From Pacificibacter marinus (GTDB lineage: Bacteria; Pseudomonadota; Alphaproteobacteria; Rhodobacterales; Rhodobacteraceae), in NCBI RefSeq assembly GCF_900109555.1, contig NZ_FNZV01000002.1:62001-126000 (forward strand): a stretch of 64,000 bases of DNA, in the 5' to 3' direction. A program made the position numbers and the translations under genes. Each line of letters opens with the position of its first letter. The first letter of the stretch is position 1. The notes below the pieces were generated by a model, which saw nothing but the letters and a program-made list of their open reading frames with translations, did not search any database and was not told the origin of the DNA. This document shows positions 44,275 to 54,203 of this stretch, piece after piece.

Positions 44275-44511
44275 ATGTCTTTGATTTCAAATGGTGGTTT
44301 TGATTGGCCTGCCTTGATGCGGGCAGGGATGAATGGGCTGCGCCTTAGACCGGATGAGTTTTGGGCGCTGACCCCCGCAGAGCTTTTGTTGATGCTTGGC
44401 GCAGGATCTGGATCCGCACCGCTCAGTCGGTCGCGACTTGATGAATTGGCACAGGCCTATCCCGATAAAACGTCGGATAGTGCCGCGGTGAAAGGGCAAG
44501 AAAATGGCTGA
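44275..44511 (+). CDS. GTA gene 10.1 protein, tail assembly chaperone-like
   Basis: 78 residues: FDWPALMRAGMNGLRLRPDE then FWALTPAELLLMLGAGSG, the signature of the rcc01693 family. It overlaps the tape measure gene by 8 bp. Together with gene 10 it probably holds the tape measure protein before tube assembly. Confidence 0.85.
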   Translation: MSLISNGGFDWPALMRAGMNGLRLRPDEFWALTPAELLLMLGAGSGSAPLSRSRLDELAQAYPDKTSDSAAVKGQENG

Positions 44512-45166
44512 CATTAACGGTCTTGATAAATTCGACGACAAGCTGTCGCAAATGGAAGATGCGATTGGCGGCGCAGAAGCGATGGCATCTGCGTTTAACC
44601 AAGAGATGGTGCGCTTACAGGCCACTGTAGCTGAAACTCATCGCGAAGTTGGTACGTTGGAGCGTGGGATTTCACGCGGGCTGAAACGTGCCATAGACGG
44701 GCTGGTTTTCGACGGAGACACTTTGGCACAAGCGATGCGCGGTGTCGGGAAGTCGATGTTGGATGCTGCATATAACGCCGCTGTCAAACCCGTGACCAAC
44801 CATGTTGGGTCGGCTTTGGGCAACGGACTTGAAGCCATCATTCAAGGGCTTTTGCCGTTTGAAAATGGTGGCAGTTTTGCCCAAGGGCGCGTGACGCCTT
44901 TTGCAACGGGGGGCGTGGTGTCCAGCCCGACCTATTTTCCGATGCGCGGCGGCACGGGATTGATGGGCGAAGCGGGACCCGAGGCGATTATGCCCTTGTC
45001 ACGCGGGGCAAACGGCAAGCTGGGGGTGCGCGCAGAAGGCGGGGCCAGAAGCGTCAATGTCACGATGAATATTTCGACGCCAGATGTTGCGGGATTCAAA
45101 CGGTCGCAATCGCAAATCGCAGCTCAACTGAGCCGCGCGATGGGGCGCGGTCAGCGCAACCAGTAA
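44504..45166 (+). CDS. GTA tail tape measure protein (gene 11)
   Basis: 220 residues, short as expected for the small GTA tail. Helical first half (DGLDKFDDKLSQMEDAIGGA-like and QEMVRLQATVAETHREVG), then LPFENGGSFAQGRVTPFATG and PTYFPMRGGTGLMGEAGPEA, the glycine-rich tail common to tape measure proteins. It sets tail length. Confidence 0.88.
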   Translation: MADINGLDKFDDKLSQMEDAIGGAEAMASAFNQEMVRLQATVAETHREVGTLERGISRGLKRAIDGLVFDGDTLAQAMRGVGKSMLDAAYNAAVKPVTNHVGSALGNGLEAIIQGLLPFENGGSFAQGRVTPFATGGVVSSPTYFPMRGGTGLMGEAGPEAIMPLSRGANGKLGVRAEGGARSVNVTMNISTPDVAGFKRSQSQIAAQLSRAMGRGQRNQ

Positions 45167-45223
45167 CGCAAATTTCAAAGCAGGGCTGTCGCCCGTACAA
45201 CCATCCGATGGAGGGGAAAACAC

Positions 45224-45856
45224 ATGGGTTTTCACAATGTTAGATTTCCAGCGAACCTGAGTTTTGGCTCCGTGGGTGGCCCCGAGCGGCGCACCGAAGT
45301 CGTCACTTTGGCGAACGGATTTGAAGAGCGTAACACGCCTTGGGCTCACTCGCGCAGGCGATATGACGCGGGTTTGGGCATGCGTTCATTGGATGACATC
45401 GAAGCTTTGATCGCTTTTTTTGAAGCACGCCAAGGGCAGCTTTATGGCTTTCGGTGGAAAGATTGGTCGGATTTTAAGACATCTAAGTCATCAGAGGCGG
45501 TCCATTTTGAAGACCAAAATATCGCTATCGGCGATGGCGAAACCACTGTGTTTCAACTGAACAAAAGTTACAGTTCGGGCAGTGCGACCTATGTACGCCC
45601 AGTAACCAAACCTGTCGTAGGCACGATTAAGGTCGGCACCCAAGGTGTTGAAATGCAAGAGTCTATCGGTTGGGATGTCGATACGACAACAGGACTTGTC
45701 ACATTTCAAACACCCCCAGAAGAGGGCATTGCGGTGTCCGCAGGGTTCGAATTCGATGTGCCAGTTCGCTTTGATACAGACCGTATCGCGACCTCTGTGT
45801 CGTCCTTTCAAGCCGGCGAAGTGCCCAATGTTCCTATCGTTGAGGTGCGTGTGTGA
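45224..45856 (+). CDS. GTA distal tail protein, DUF2460/TIGR02217 (gene 12)
   Basis: 210 residues: FHNVRFPANLSFGSVGGPER, then EERNTPWAHSRRRYDAGLGM and DIEALIAFFEARQGQLYGFR, the DUF2460 core, and SSFQAGEVPNVPIVEVRV at the end. Connects tube and baseplate. Start has a strong GGAGGGG site. TGATG overlap with gene 13. Confidence 0.93.
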   Translation: MGFHNVRFPANLSFGSVGGPERRTEVVTLANGFEERNTPWAHSRRRYDAGLGMRSLDDIEALIAFFEARQGQLYGFRWKDWSDFKTSKSSEAVHFEDQNIAIGDGETTVFQLNKSYSSGSATYVRPVTKPVVGTIKVGTQGVEMQESIGWDVDTTTGLVTFQTPPEEGIAVSAGFEFDVPVRFDTDRIATSVSSFQAGEVPNVPIVEVRV

Positions 45857-46764
45857 TGGCTGATAATTTTGCACTTGGCGCACATCTGGCAAGCAAAACA
45901 ACAACGGTATGCCGATGTTGGGCTGTGGTACGAAAAGATGGGAAAACCTATGGGTTCACTGATCATGACACAAACCTTGCGTTTGAGCAGATCACCTTTG
46001 GCGCTGATACCGGCATGACGGCAAATGCGCTTGAGCAATCCACGGGTTTGTCTGTGGACAACACCGAAGCGCTTGGCGCGTTGTCGTCAGCGGCTGTGAC
46101 CGAAAGTGATATCCAAGCTGGGCGGTTTGATGGTGCTTCGGTTCGATCATGGTTGGTCAATTGGGCCAATGTGGACGAGCGTGTTTTGCAGTTCAACGGC
46201 ACATTTGGTGAAATCACCCGTGCAGTTGGTGGGTTTCGCGCTGAATTGCGTGGCCTGACAGAGGCTTTGAATCAACCGCAAGGGCGCGTGTACCAGTCCG
46301 GATGTTCGGCTGTTCTGGGCGATGCCAGCTGTGGGTTCGATGCCAATCAATTGGGGTATAGCACTGAAATTACGGTGGAAACTGTTGAAGATACCAAGGT
46401 GTTTTCTTTTGCCAATCTGACGGAATTTGATGACCGTTGGTTCGAGCGCGGCAAATTTGTTGTCCTCAGCGGTGCCGCGCAAGGCCTTGTTGGCGTTGTC
46501 AAAAATGATCGATTGAGCGCTGATGGTCGCCGGATTGAACTGTGGGAAAGCCTACGGGCAGAGCTAACCTCAGGTGATCAAATTCGGATCGAGGCGGGCT
46601 GTGATCGCCGTGCAAAAACCTGTCGCCTCAAGTTCGATAATTTCGAAAACTTTCAGGGCTTCCCTCATATTCCAGGCGAAGATTGGCTAACATCCTATCC
46701 CGTCTCAAGTGACCTGAATGAAGGCGGTAGCTTGTACGGCAGCGGTTCGGATGGTGACGCATGA
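45856..46764 (+). CDS. GTA baseplate hub, DUF2163 family (gene 13)
   Basis: 302 residues. FTDHDTNLAFEQITFGADTG, ADVDERVLQFNGTFGEIT-like and LRGLTEALNQPQGRVYQSGC are DUF2163 landmarks. Four cysteines, 150 and 159 (GCSAVLGDASCG) and 249 and 256 (GCDRRAKTCRL), match the iron-sulfur cluster ligands described for RcGTA and lambda L-type hub proteins. The ATG at 45856 is preferred over the GTG at 45853. Confidence 0.92.
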   Translation: MADNFALGAHLASKTTTVCRCWAVVRKDGKTYGFTDHDTNLAFEQITFGADTGMTANALEQSTGLSVDNTEALGALSSAAVTESDIQAGRFDGASVRSWLVNWANVDERVLQFNGTFGEITRAVGGFRAELRGLTEALNQPQGRVYQSGCSAVLGDASCGFDANQLGYSTEITVETVEDTKVFSFANLTEFDDRWFERGKFVVLSGAAQGLVGVVKNDRLSADGRRIELWESLRAELTSGDQIRIEAGCDRRAKTCRLKFDNFENFQGFPHIPGEDWLTSYPVSSDLNEGGSLYGSGSDGDA

Positions 46765-47204
46765 TAGATGGTAAAGCAGTCGCAGATCATGCCCGCGCAT
46801 GGATTGGCACGCCCTATGTGCATCAAGCATCGTGCAAAGGTGCAGGGACCGATTGTCTTGGTTTGCTGCGCGGAATTTGGCGTGAACTCTATGGGCAGGA
46901 ACCCGAATTGGTGCCCGCCTATACCCCCGATTGGTCTGAGCCGCAGCGCGAAGAACGTTTGTTTTCAGCCGCCAATCGTCACCTATTGCGCAAGCCGATC
47001 GACGATTTGGCTGCCGGTGACGTGTTGCTGTTTCGGATGCGCGCGCGCGGTGTGGCCAAGCATCTTGGAATCGTTGGGATGGCGGGCGAGGCACCGACAT
47101 TTATTCACGCCTATAGCGGGCACAGCGTTGTCGAGAACGCGCTGACATTGCCTTGGCGTCGCCGTGTGGCGGCTTGTTTCTCATTTGCGAACCTCGGAGG
47201 CTAA
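46761..47204 (+). CDS. GTA cell-wall peptidase, NlpC/P60 family (gene 14)
   Basis: 147 residues. WIGTPYVHQASCKGAGTDCL contains the catalytic Cys (residue 32) in the TDC motif; RGVAKHLGIVGM provides the His. It would cut peptide crosslinks of the recipient wall during DNA entry. Overlaps gene 13 by 4 bp. Confidence 0.93.
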   Translation: MIDGKAVADHARAWIGTPYVHQASCKGAGTDCLGLLRGIWRELYGQEPELVPAYTPDWSEPQREERLFSAANRHLLRKPIDDLAAGDVLLFRMRARGVAKHLGIVGMAGEAPTFIHAYSGHSVVENALTLPWRRRVAACFSFANLGG

Positions 47205-47207
47205 ATC

Positions 47208-50200
47208 ATGGCGACGATCGTACTTTCTGCAGTTGGGGCCGCGGCGGGGGCTTCTGTTGGCGGCGGCATATTTGGCCTGTCGTCTGTTGTCATCGGCCGC
47301 GCGATTGGGGCCACCATCGGGCGTGCGATTGATCAGCGCGTTATGGGCGTGGGCAGCCAAGTTGTGGAAACCGGCAAAGTGGATCGGTTTCGCTTAACGG
47401 GCGCATCTGAGGGCACTGCCATCGCGCAGGTTTATGGCCGTATGCGGGTTGGTGGCCAGATCATTTGGGCCACACAGTTCAACGAACAAAGCACCACGAC
47501 GGGCGGCGGAGGCAAAGGCGGGCCATCTCAACCGACGGTCACGCAGTATAGCTATTCGATTTCGTTGGCCATCGCGCTGTGCGAAGGCGAAATTTCCCGC
47601 GTTGGTCGTATTTGGGCGGATGGCATCGAAATTGCCCCCGAAGACATGACCATGCGGGTGTACGCTGGGGACAATGACCAACTGCCTGACCCGAAAATGG
47701 AAGCCGTTGAGGGCGCGGGTCAGGTGCCTGCGTATCGCGGCATTGCTTATGTTGTGTTTGAGGATCTCAACCTTGAGCGGTTTGGCAACCGTGTGCCGCA
47801 ATTTACATTCGAAGTGATGCGCCCAGATCAGGCGACAGGCCCCAAAAGCGATTTGACCCATTTGGTCAACGCTGTGGCGATGATCCCTGGCACGGGGGAA
47901 TATGCTTTGGCCACATCGCCTGTGTATATTTCGGGGGGACTTGGTGAAACTGTTGCGGCCAATATGAATTCAGGGTCGGGCAAAACCGATTTTGACACCT
48001 CTGTGGATGCACTCAAAGACGAGTTGCCTAATTGTGGATCGACCTCTTTGGTGGTGTCTTGGTTCGGTGATGATTTGCGCTGTGGCACCTGTAATTTGTT
48101 GCCCAAAGTGGAACAAGCCGAAGTGGACAGCGCATCGATGCCGTGGACCGCAGGCGGGTTTACGCGTGCGACGGCTCAGGTGCTGCCACGCGATACGGAT
48201 GACCGCGTTGTCTACGGTGGAACCCCGTCGGATCAGTCCGTCGTTGAAGCCATCAAAGCGCTTCAGGACGCAGGCCAAGAGGTGATGTTTTACCCCTTTA
48301 TCTTGATGGAACAACTGGCCGGAAATGGCTTGCAAGACCCATGGTCTGGCGCGGCGGATCAACCTGCTTTGCCATGGCGTGGGCGCATTACGACATCCTT
48401 GGCCCCGCAACAAGCTGGCAGTCCAGATGGCACTTCTGGGGCAGATGCACAGGTTGCCGCCTTTATGGGCGCGGCTCAGGTCAATGACTTTAATATTGTC
48501 GGTGAAACTGTTGTGTATGCGGGGCCTGATGAGGCATCTTACCGCCGCATGATCTTGCATTACGCGCATCTTTGCGCTGCGGCAGGCGGGGTCGAAGCCT
48601 TTTGTCTTGGGTCTGAAATGCGCGGATTGACACGCATTCGTGGGGCCAGTGGTTTTCCGGTTGTGGATGCCTTGGTGCAGCTTGCCGCCGATGTGCGGGC
48701 CGTTCTGGGGGCGGCATGTAAAATCAGCTATGCCGCTGATTGGTCAGAGTATTCTGGTTATACATTGAACGGCGATTTGCATTATCCACTGGATGCGCTT
48801 TGGGCCGATGACAACATCGATTTTGTCGGCATCGATAACTATATGCCCCTGTCGGATTGGCGCGATGAAGATGGCCATGCGGATGAAAGTTATGGGTCGA
48901 TCTATAATCTAGACTACCTGAAATCCAATATCGAAGGTGGCGAAGGCTATGATTGGTATTACGCCTTTGATGAGCACGCAAAAGCGCAAATTCGGACTCC
49001 GATTCAAGATGGCGCATATGGCGAAGATTGGGTTTGGCGCTACAAAGATATTCGCGGCTGGTGGGAAAACGACCACCACGAGCGCATTGCAGGTGTGCGC
49101 ATAGAGACACCAACACTTTGGGAGCCAAAATCGAAACCGATCTGGTTCACCGAAATTGGCTGTGCCGCGATTGACAAAGGCACCAATCAACCGAACAAAT
49201 TTTTGGATGCCAAATCATCTGAAAGCGCGTTGCCAGCCTATTCAAACGGTCGCCGTGATGATTTTATCCAGCTTCAATATGTTCGCTCACTGGTCGAATA
49301 TTGGGCCCAAAGCGATACCAATCCAGTGTCTGAAATTTATGGCGGGCAGATGATTGACATGAGCCGTGCTCATGTTTGGGCATGGGATGGGCGTCCTTAT
49401 CCTGCGTTCCCATCTGTGACATCCTTGTGGAGCGATGGTGGAAACTACGCAAAAGGGCATTGGTTAAACGGGCGTTCTACAGCGCGATCTTTGGCGGATG
49501 TGGTCACTGAAATCTGCGACCGCTCTGGGGTGCGCGACGTTGAAACATCCGAACTCTACGGCATTGTGCGCGGGTACACTGTGGGTGAAATCTCAGGCGG
49601 GCGCTCAGCGTTGCAGCCCTTGATGCTGGCCTTTGGATTTGAAGCGATTGAACGCGATGGCGTGCTGACGTTTCGCTCGCGCGATGGCAAATCACAAAGA
49701 ACGCTTGAGCAAAGCCAACTTGCTATGACATCTGACAAAGAGGGCGCGCTTGAATTGACACGCGCCCCCGAAGCAGAAGTTGCGGGTAAAGTGCGTCTGA
49801 CATTTGTGGATGCTGATGCGGATTACAGTGCGCGTGCAGAAGAAGCGATGTTCCCTGATGAAGACAGCCGTTTGGTGTCTCAATCCGAGTTGCCTTTGGC
49901 GCTGACCCGCACTGAAGGCCGCCAGATTGTTGAACGTTGGTTGGCAGAATCGCGGGTGGCGCGAGACACGGCACGCTTTGCTTTGGCCCCGTCAGATTTC
50001 GCGCTTGGGGCGGGGGATGTGATCGAACTTGAGGGCGATGAGGGCAAAACCCGCTACCGTGTGGATCATGCGACCTTGGGGTCAGTACGTGAAGTGGAAG
50101 CTGTGCGTGTCGAAGAAGAGCTTTATGAACCCTCTGATACGGTTGAAGAAATTGTTGAGGCGCAACCCTTTTACGCGCCTGTCCCTGTTGTGTCACAGTT

Positions 50201-51113
50201 CTTGGATTTGCCGCTTTTGACAGGGGACAAGACGCCCTATGCGCCTTACATCGGTGCAACTGCGCGCCCTTGGCCAGGATCGGCGGCTGTCTATGGCTCA
50301 AGTTCCGACAGCGGGTATGAGTTGAACAAGCTGGTACCAAGTTGGGCGACGATCGGCACCACACAGACTGAGTTGTCTACCGCAGACCCCGCCCTTTGGG
50401 ATCGTGGTCTTGCGCTGCGGGTCAAATTGGTGCGGGGCACGTTGAATTCGGTGTCACAAGCGGATGTGCTAAATGGGGCGAATGTTGCTGTCATCGGCGA
50501 TGGGTCTAGCACAAAATGGGAAGTGTTTCAGTTCGCCACTGCCGAACTTGTCGCGCCAGAAACCTATGAGGTGTCCCTGCGTTTGCGCGGGCAGGCGGGG
50601 ACGGATGCGTTACAGGCGGAATGGCCGATTGGATCGCGCTTTGTGTTGATCAACGACGCTCTGCGCCAGATTGATATCGCGCAGTCCGCTCGTGGTCTTG
50701 CGCGGCATTACCGGATTGGTCCATCGCAGCGCCCCTATGATGATCCAAGCTACGCGCATACAGTTCAAGCCTTTGACGGCATCGGGCTGCGCCCCTACGC
50801 GCCGGCACATCTGCGCGCTGTGCCCCATGCATCTGGGGATACGACCCTCACGTGGGTGCGCCGCACGCGCATTGATGGTGACAGTTGGCAATCTGTCGAG
50901 GTGCCTTTGGGGGAAAGTTCGCAAAGCTATGTCGTTCAAGTTGTGCAAGGCGGCAGTGTTGTGCGCGAAGACATCGTGAGCAGCCCATCGTGGACGTACC
51001 TCGCGTCTCAAAAAACTGCAGATGGCCTGTCTGGCCTCTACACCATTCAAATCGCCCAAATTTCCGATAGTTTCGGTGCGGGCCTTTTCAAAAGGATTGA
51101 TCTCAATGAGTGA
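47208..51113 (+). CDS. GTA baseplate megatron / host-recognition protein (gene 15)
   Basis: 1301 residues. The N-terminus has a glycine-rich hydrophobic stretch (GASVGGGIFGLSSVVIGRAI) and TEGTAIAQVYGRMRVGGQII-type phage tail domain; a GTA TIM-barrel-like glycoside hydrolase domain lies near 420-740 (LGSEMRGLTRIRGASGFP, DFVGIDNYMPLSDWRDEDGH, PIWFTEIGCAAIDKGTNQPN). A phage-tail-3-like domain and C-terminal receptor-binding beta region follow. It forms most of the tail tip and contacts the recipient surface. The next gene overlaps it by 8 bp. Confidence 0.94.
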   Translation: MATIVLSAVGAAAGASVGGGIFGLSSVVIGRAIGATIGRAIDQRVMGVGSQVVETGKVDRFRLTGASEGTAIAQVYGRMRVGGQIIWATQFNEQSTTTGGGGKGGPSQPTVTQYSYSISLAIALCEGEISRVGRIWADGIEIAPEDMTMRVYAGDNDQLPDPKMEAVEGAGQVPAYRGIAYVVFEDLNLERFGNRVPQFTFEVMRPDQATGPKSDLTHLVNAVAMIPGTGEYALATSPVYISGGLGETVAANMNSGSGKTDFDTSVDALKDELPNCGSTSLVVSWFGDDLRCGTCNLLPKVEQAEVDSASMPWTAGGFTRATAQVLPRDTDDRVVYGGTPSDQSVVEAIKALQDAGQEVMFYPFILMEQLAGNGLQDPWSGAADQPALPWRGRITTSLAPQQAGSPDGTSGADAQVAAFMGAAQVNDFNIVGETVVYAGPDEASYRRMILHYAHLCAAAGGVEAFCLGSEMRGLTRIRGASGFPVVDALVQLAADVRAVLGAACKISYAADWSEYSGYTLNGDLHYPLDALWADDNIDFVGIDNYMPLSDWRDEDGHADESYGSIYNLDYLKSNIEGGEGYDWYYAFDEHAKAQIRTPIQDGAYGEDWVWRYKDIRGWWENDHHERIAGVRIETPTLWEPKSKPIWFTEIGCAAIDKGTNQPNKFLDAKSSESALPAYSNGRRDDFIQLQYVRSLVEYWAQSDTNPVSEIYGGQMIDMSRAHVWAWDGRPYPAFPSVTSLWSDGGNYAKGHWLNGRSTARSLADVVTEICDRSGVRDVETSELYGIVRGYTVGEISGGRSALQPLMLAFGFEAIERDGVLTFRSRDGKSQRTLEQSQLAMTSDKEGALELTRAPEAEVAGKVRLTFVDADADYSARAEEAMFPDEDSRLVSQSELPLALTRTEGRQIVERWLAESRVARDTARFALAPSDFALGAGDVIELEGDEGKTRYRVDHATLGSVREVEAVRVEEELYEPSDTVEEIVEAQPFYAPVPVVSQFLDLPLLTGDKTPYAPYIGATARPWPGSAAVYGSSSDSGYELNKLVPSWATIGTTQTELSTADPALWDRGLALRVKLVRGTLNSVSQADVLNGANVAVIGDGSSTKWEVFQFATAELVAPETYEVSLRLRGQAGTDALQAEWPIGSRFVLINDALRQIDIAQSARGLARHYRIGPSQRPYDDPSYAHTVQAFDGIGLRPYAPAHLRAVPHASGDTTLTWVRRTRIDGDSWQSVEVPLGESSQSYVVQVVQGGSVVREDIVSSPSWTYLASQKTADGLSGLYTIQIAQISDSFGAGLFKRIDLNE

Positions 51114-51816
51114 TACAACCCGTTTTTCACTACCCCTTTTGCAGGCCGCTCAGGCGCAAAAACATGTCACCGTTAATGAAGCTTTGACCCGCCTTGATGG
51201 TCTGATGCAATTGAGTTTGTTGTCCGTGACAGACGCAACGCCACCGCTTTCTCCACAAGAGGGGGACGCATACGGTGTTGCGACCTCTGCCGTTAATGAA
51301 TGGGCTGGACGCGACAGCGAGATCGCTTTGTTTGTCAACAATGGTTGGGTTTTCGTGCCCGTAACGCTTGGCATGCGGGCCTATGTGAACGATCAAAATG
51401 GCTGGGCCGCGTTTGATGGCACGGCTTGGATCATGGGCATGCAAACCTTGTCTGGCAACGGTGCAGGGATGCAGCATAAAGTCACTGAAATCGACCATAT
51501 TATCGGTGCTGGGGCCACGTCTGCGTTGACGTCTGCGTTGCCGGGACAGGCCGTTGTATACGGTGTCACAGGCCGCGTTTTGGACGATATTACGGGCACT
51601 TTGACGGGGTATTCTGTTGGGGTGTCTGGGTCGACAAATAGATACGGGGCGGGTCTGTCTTTGTCTGCTGGCAGTTGGATGCGGGGTCTCACCGGCACGC
51701 CCTTGACCTATTATTCTGGCGAAGATTTGATTTTGACGGCAGAAGGTGGAGATTTTGCGACGGGTGAAATCCGTTTGGCGATCCACTATGCGCAGTTTTC
51801 TTTGCCCGCCGCTTAG
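51106..51816 (+). CDS. DUF2793 family protein, GTA-linked
   Basis: 236 residues from the ATG at 51106. TTRFSLPLLQAAQAQKHVTV and NEALTRLDGLMQLSLLSV are the DUF2793 start, followed by PPLSPQEGDAYGV. The C-terminal 100 residues look like a beta-rich binding module. The gene is coupled to gene 15 by an 8-bp overlap, so it is expressed with the GTA and may be a tail fibre or accessory. DUF2793 proteins also occur in ordinary phages. Confidence 0.85.
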   Translation: MSDTTRFSLPLLQAAQAQKHVTVNEALTRLDGLMQLSLLSVTDATPPLSPQEGDAYGVATSAVNEWAGRDSEIALFVNNGWVFVPVTLGMRAYVNDQNGWAAFDGTAWIMGMQTLSGNGAGMQHKVTEIDHIIGAGATSALTSALPGQAVVYGVTGRVLDDITGTLTGYSVGVSGSTNRYGAGLSLSAGSWMRGLTGTPLTYYSGEDLILTAEGGDFATGEIRLAIHYAQFSLPAA

Positions 51817-51849
51817 GTGTTTGATTTTAAAGTGGAATACTAAAATTTA

Positions 51850-51884
51850 AAACCCCCTGTGCCTGTTTGGTATGGGGGGCTTTA
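51850..51884 (+). terminator. Probable Rho-independent terminator of the GTA cluster
   Basis: AAACCCCC ... GGGGGGCTTT, with a 16-base loop in which GCC and GGT can pair. It lies 36 bases after the DUF2793 stop. The T-run is short. Confidence 0.55.
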
Positions 51885-51986
51885 CGCATATCTACATCGT
51901 TTTGCGTGTATTTCATCTCGCGCGCGGACTTGTGTTTTTGACAGCGAGCCTATCTATAGTAGACTTGAGAAAAGAGGATCGGCTTG

Positions 51987-52799
51987 ATGGCAAAGACACG
52001 TACCAAACTTTCAGAACTGGACCCCGTCTGGACGCAAATCGTGCAAGAAGCGCACCAAGCGGTCGAAGCCGAGCCTTTGTTGGGCGGTTTGATTCACGCT
52101 TGCATTTTGCATCACAGCACGCTGGAAGATGCCTTGGCATACCGCGTGGCACAAAAGCTGGCCTCTGCCGATATGTCGGAACAGTTGTTGCGTGAATTGA
52201 TTGACGAAGCTTACGCGGATGATCCCGCCTTGGGTCAATCTGCGCGCGCTGATATAGTTGCCGTGTATGACCGCGACCCTGCATGCCACCGCTACATTCA
52301 ACCTTTGTTGTATTTCAAAGGGTTCCAAGCGATCCAAGCTTACCGCATTGCCAATTGGTTGTGGCGCAATGGTCGCAAGGATTTGGCCTATTTCATTCAA
52401 ATGCGCGTGTCTGAACAGTTCACCATCGACATTCACCCCGCTTGTAAAATTGGCCAAGGGCTGTTTTTGGACCATGCTCATGCGCTGGTCTTTGGCGAAA
52501 CCTGTGTGATCGGCGACAACGTGTCTATCTTGCATTCCGTTACCTTAGGCGGCACAGGCAAAGAAGACGAGGATCGTCACCCGAAAATCGAAGATGGTGT
52601 GTTGATTGGGGCAGGGGCCAAGGTTCTGGGCAACATCAAAATCGGGCATTGTTCACGTGTTGCTGCGGGATCTGTCGTGCTCAACGACGTGCCACCGTGC
52701 ACTACCGTGGCTGGCGTTCCTGCCAAAGTGGTTGGCGAAGCGGGCTGTTCGCAGCCGTCTGTGTCGATGAACCAATTGATTGGCGCACGCGAAAAATAA
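51987..52799 (+). CDS. cysE: Serine O-acetyltransferase
   Basis: 270 residues. N-terminal helical domain (DPVWTQIVQEAHQAVEAEPL), then the left-handed beta helix with LFLDHAHALVFGETCVIGDN and ILHSVTLGGTGKEDEDRHPK, including the His of the active site. Makes O-acetylserine for cysteine synthesis. ATG at 51987 has an AGAGGATCGG site. Position directly after the GTA cluster is conserved in R. capsulatus. Confidence 0.96.
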   Translation: MAKTRTKLSELDPVWTQIVQEAHQAVEAEPLLGGLIHACILHHSTLEDALAYRVAQKLASADMSEQLLRELIDEAYADDPALGQSARADIVAVYDRDPACHRYIQPLLYFKGFQAIQAYRIANWLWRNGRKDLAYFIQMRVSEQFTIDIHPACKIGQGLFLDHAHALVFGETCVIGDNVSILHSVTLGGTGKEDEDRHPKIEDGVLIGAGAKVLGNIKIGHCSRVAAGSVVLNDVPPCTTVAGVPAKVVGEAGCSQPSVSMNQLIGAREK

Positions 52800-52830
52800 C
52801 GCGTTAAAATCTAGCGTATATTACATAAAA

Positions 52831-52862
52831 AAGCCCCCGCAGCGGTAATTCTGCGGGGGCTT
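52831..52862. terminator. Bidirectional terminator between cysE and the PDH operon
   Basis: Perfect 12-bp stem AAGCCCCCGCAG / CTGCGGGGGCTT with an 8-base loop, an A-run on the left and TTGTGTTT on the right, between convergent genes. Confidence 0.88.
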
Positions 52863-52891
52863 GTGTTTAATTTGGTGCGTGGAATGCGCTG

Positions 52892-54190
52892 TTATGCGAG
52901 CATCGCCACGGGATTTTCCAAGTTGTCAACGATAGCGTTCAACAAGTTCGCACCAACAGCACCGTCAATCACGCGGTGATCGACAGACATGGTCACAGAC
53001 ATCACTGTCGCCACTGTCAATTCGCCATCTTCGCCAACCACAGGTTGCTTTTTGCCTGCGCCAACAGCGAGGATACCCGCATGTGGTGGGTTCACGATCG
53101 CATCAAAGTTGTCGATGCCGAACATGCCCAAGTTGGAGATCGCGAAAGAGCCACCTTGATATTCTTGTGGTGCAAGTTTGCGTTCGCGCGCACGTTTCGC
53201 CATGTCTTTCATCTGTGTGGACAAAGCGGACAAAGATTTCATGTCTGCGTCTTCCAAAACAGGTGTGAACAAGCCGCCTTCAATCGCAACAGCCACGGCA
53301 ACATCTGATGATTTCATCTGCAACACACGGTCGCCAGCCCAAACAGCGTTGGCTTCTGGAACCTGCTGCAAAGCGATGGCAACGGCTTTGATGATAAAGT
53401 CATTCACGGACAGTTTCACACCGCGTGCTTCCAACTGTTTGTTCAGTTGCGCGCGGAATTTGAGCAGCGCATCAAGTTTGATGTCACGACGCAAGTAGAA
53501 ATGCGGAATGGTTTGTTTCGCCTCGGACAAGCGCGCCGCGATAACTTTGCGCATCCCGTCGAGTTTGATTTCTTCAAACGCGCGACCTTGGTACATTTTG
53601 GCAACTGCATCTGCAGAGGGGCCAGATGGTGCTGCTGCTGCCGCTGCAACTGGGGCTGCGGATTTCGGGGCCTCAGCTTGTGTTGCTGTGGCGTTTTCAA
53701 CATCTGCTTTGACGATGCGACCTTTGGGGCCTGAGCCCGAGATGCCTGACAGATCAAGTCCCTTTTGTGCCGCGATGCGACGTGCGAGTGGCGATGCAAA
53801 AATGCGTTCGCCGCTGGCTGCCACGGGGGCTGCAGGGGCAGGGGACGGCGCAGCGGGAGCCGCTGTTTCAGCTTGAGCAGGCGCGTCAGCAACAGGTGCC
53901 GCAGCCGCGGGGGCCGCACCAACACTGTCCATCGCAGAGGCGTCTTCGCCCTCTTCCAACAAAATCGCGATCTGCGCGTTAACTTTCACGCCTTCGGTGC
54001 CTTCCGCGACTGTGATCTTACCGATCACACCCTCGTCGACAGCCTCAAATTCCATCGTGGCTTTGTCTGTTTCGATCTCGGCGATGATATCGCCAGAGTT
54101 CACTGTGTCGCCCTCTTTCACCAGCCATTTGGCCAATGTGCCTTCTTCCATTGTCGGAGAAAGCGCGGGCATGAGAAGTTCGATAGCCAT
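52892..54190 (-). CDS. pdhC: Pyruvate dehydrogenase E2, dihydrolipoamide acetyltransferase
   Basis: 432 residues. One lipoyl domain (residues 1-80, [18 protein letters not shown] with the lipoyl Lys), an Ala/Pro-rich linker, a peripheral subunit-binding domain ([20 protein letters not shown]), a second linker, then the catalytic domain ending in [17 protein letters not shown] with the active His and Asp. Moves acetyl from lipoate to CoA. Last gene of E1-alpha, E1-beta, E2. Confidence 0.96.
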   Translation of the reverse strand: MAIELLMPALSPTMEEGTLAKWLVKEGDTVNSGDIIAEIETDKATMEFEAVDEGVIGKITVAEGTEGVKVNAQIAILLEEGEDASAMDSVGAAPAAAAPVADAPAQAETAAPAAPSPAPAAPVAASGERIFASPLARRIAAQKGLDLSGISGSGPKGRIVKADVENATATQAEAPKSAAPVAAAAAAPSGPSADAVAKMYQGRAFEEIKLDGMRKVIAARLSEAKQTIPHFYLRRDIKLDALLKFRAQLNKQLEARGVKLSVNDFIIKAVAIALQQVPEANAVWAGDRVLQMKSSDVAVAVAIEGGLFTPVLEDADMKSLSALSTQMKDMAKRARERKLAPQEYQGGSFAISNLGMFGIDNFDAIVNPPHAGILAVGAGKKQPVVGEDGELTVATVMSVTMSVDHRVIDGAVGANLLNAIVDNLENPVAMLA

Positions 54191-54203
54191 GTGATCAGTC
54201 TCC

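Noticed and set aside
49723-50364. 213-codon antisense open frame inside GTA gene 15
   Set aside because: Composition (Pro, His, Arg, Ser-rich) is that of a shadow frame; gene 15 coding is continuous here.
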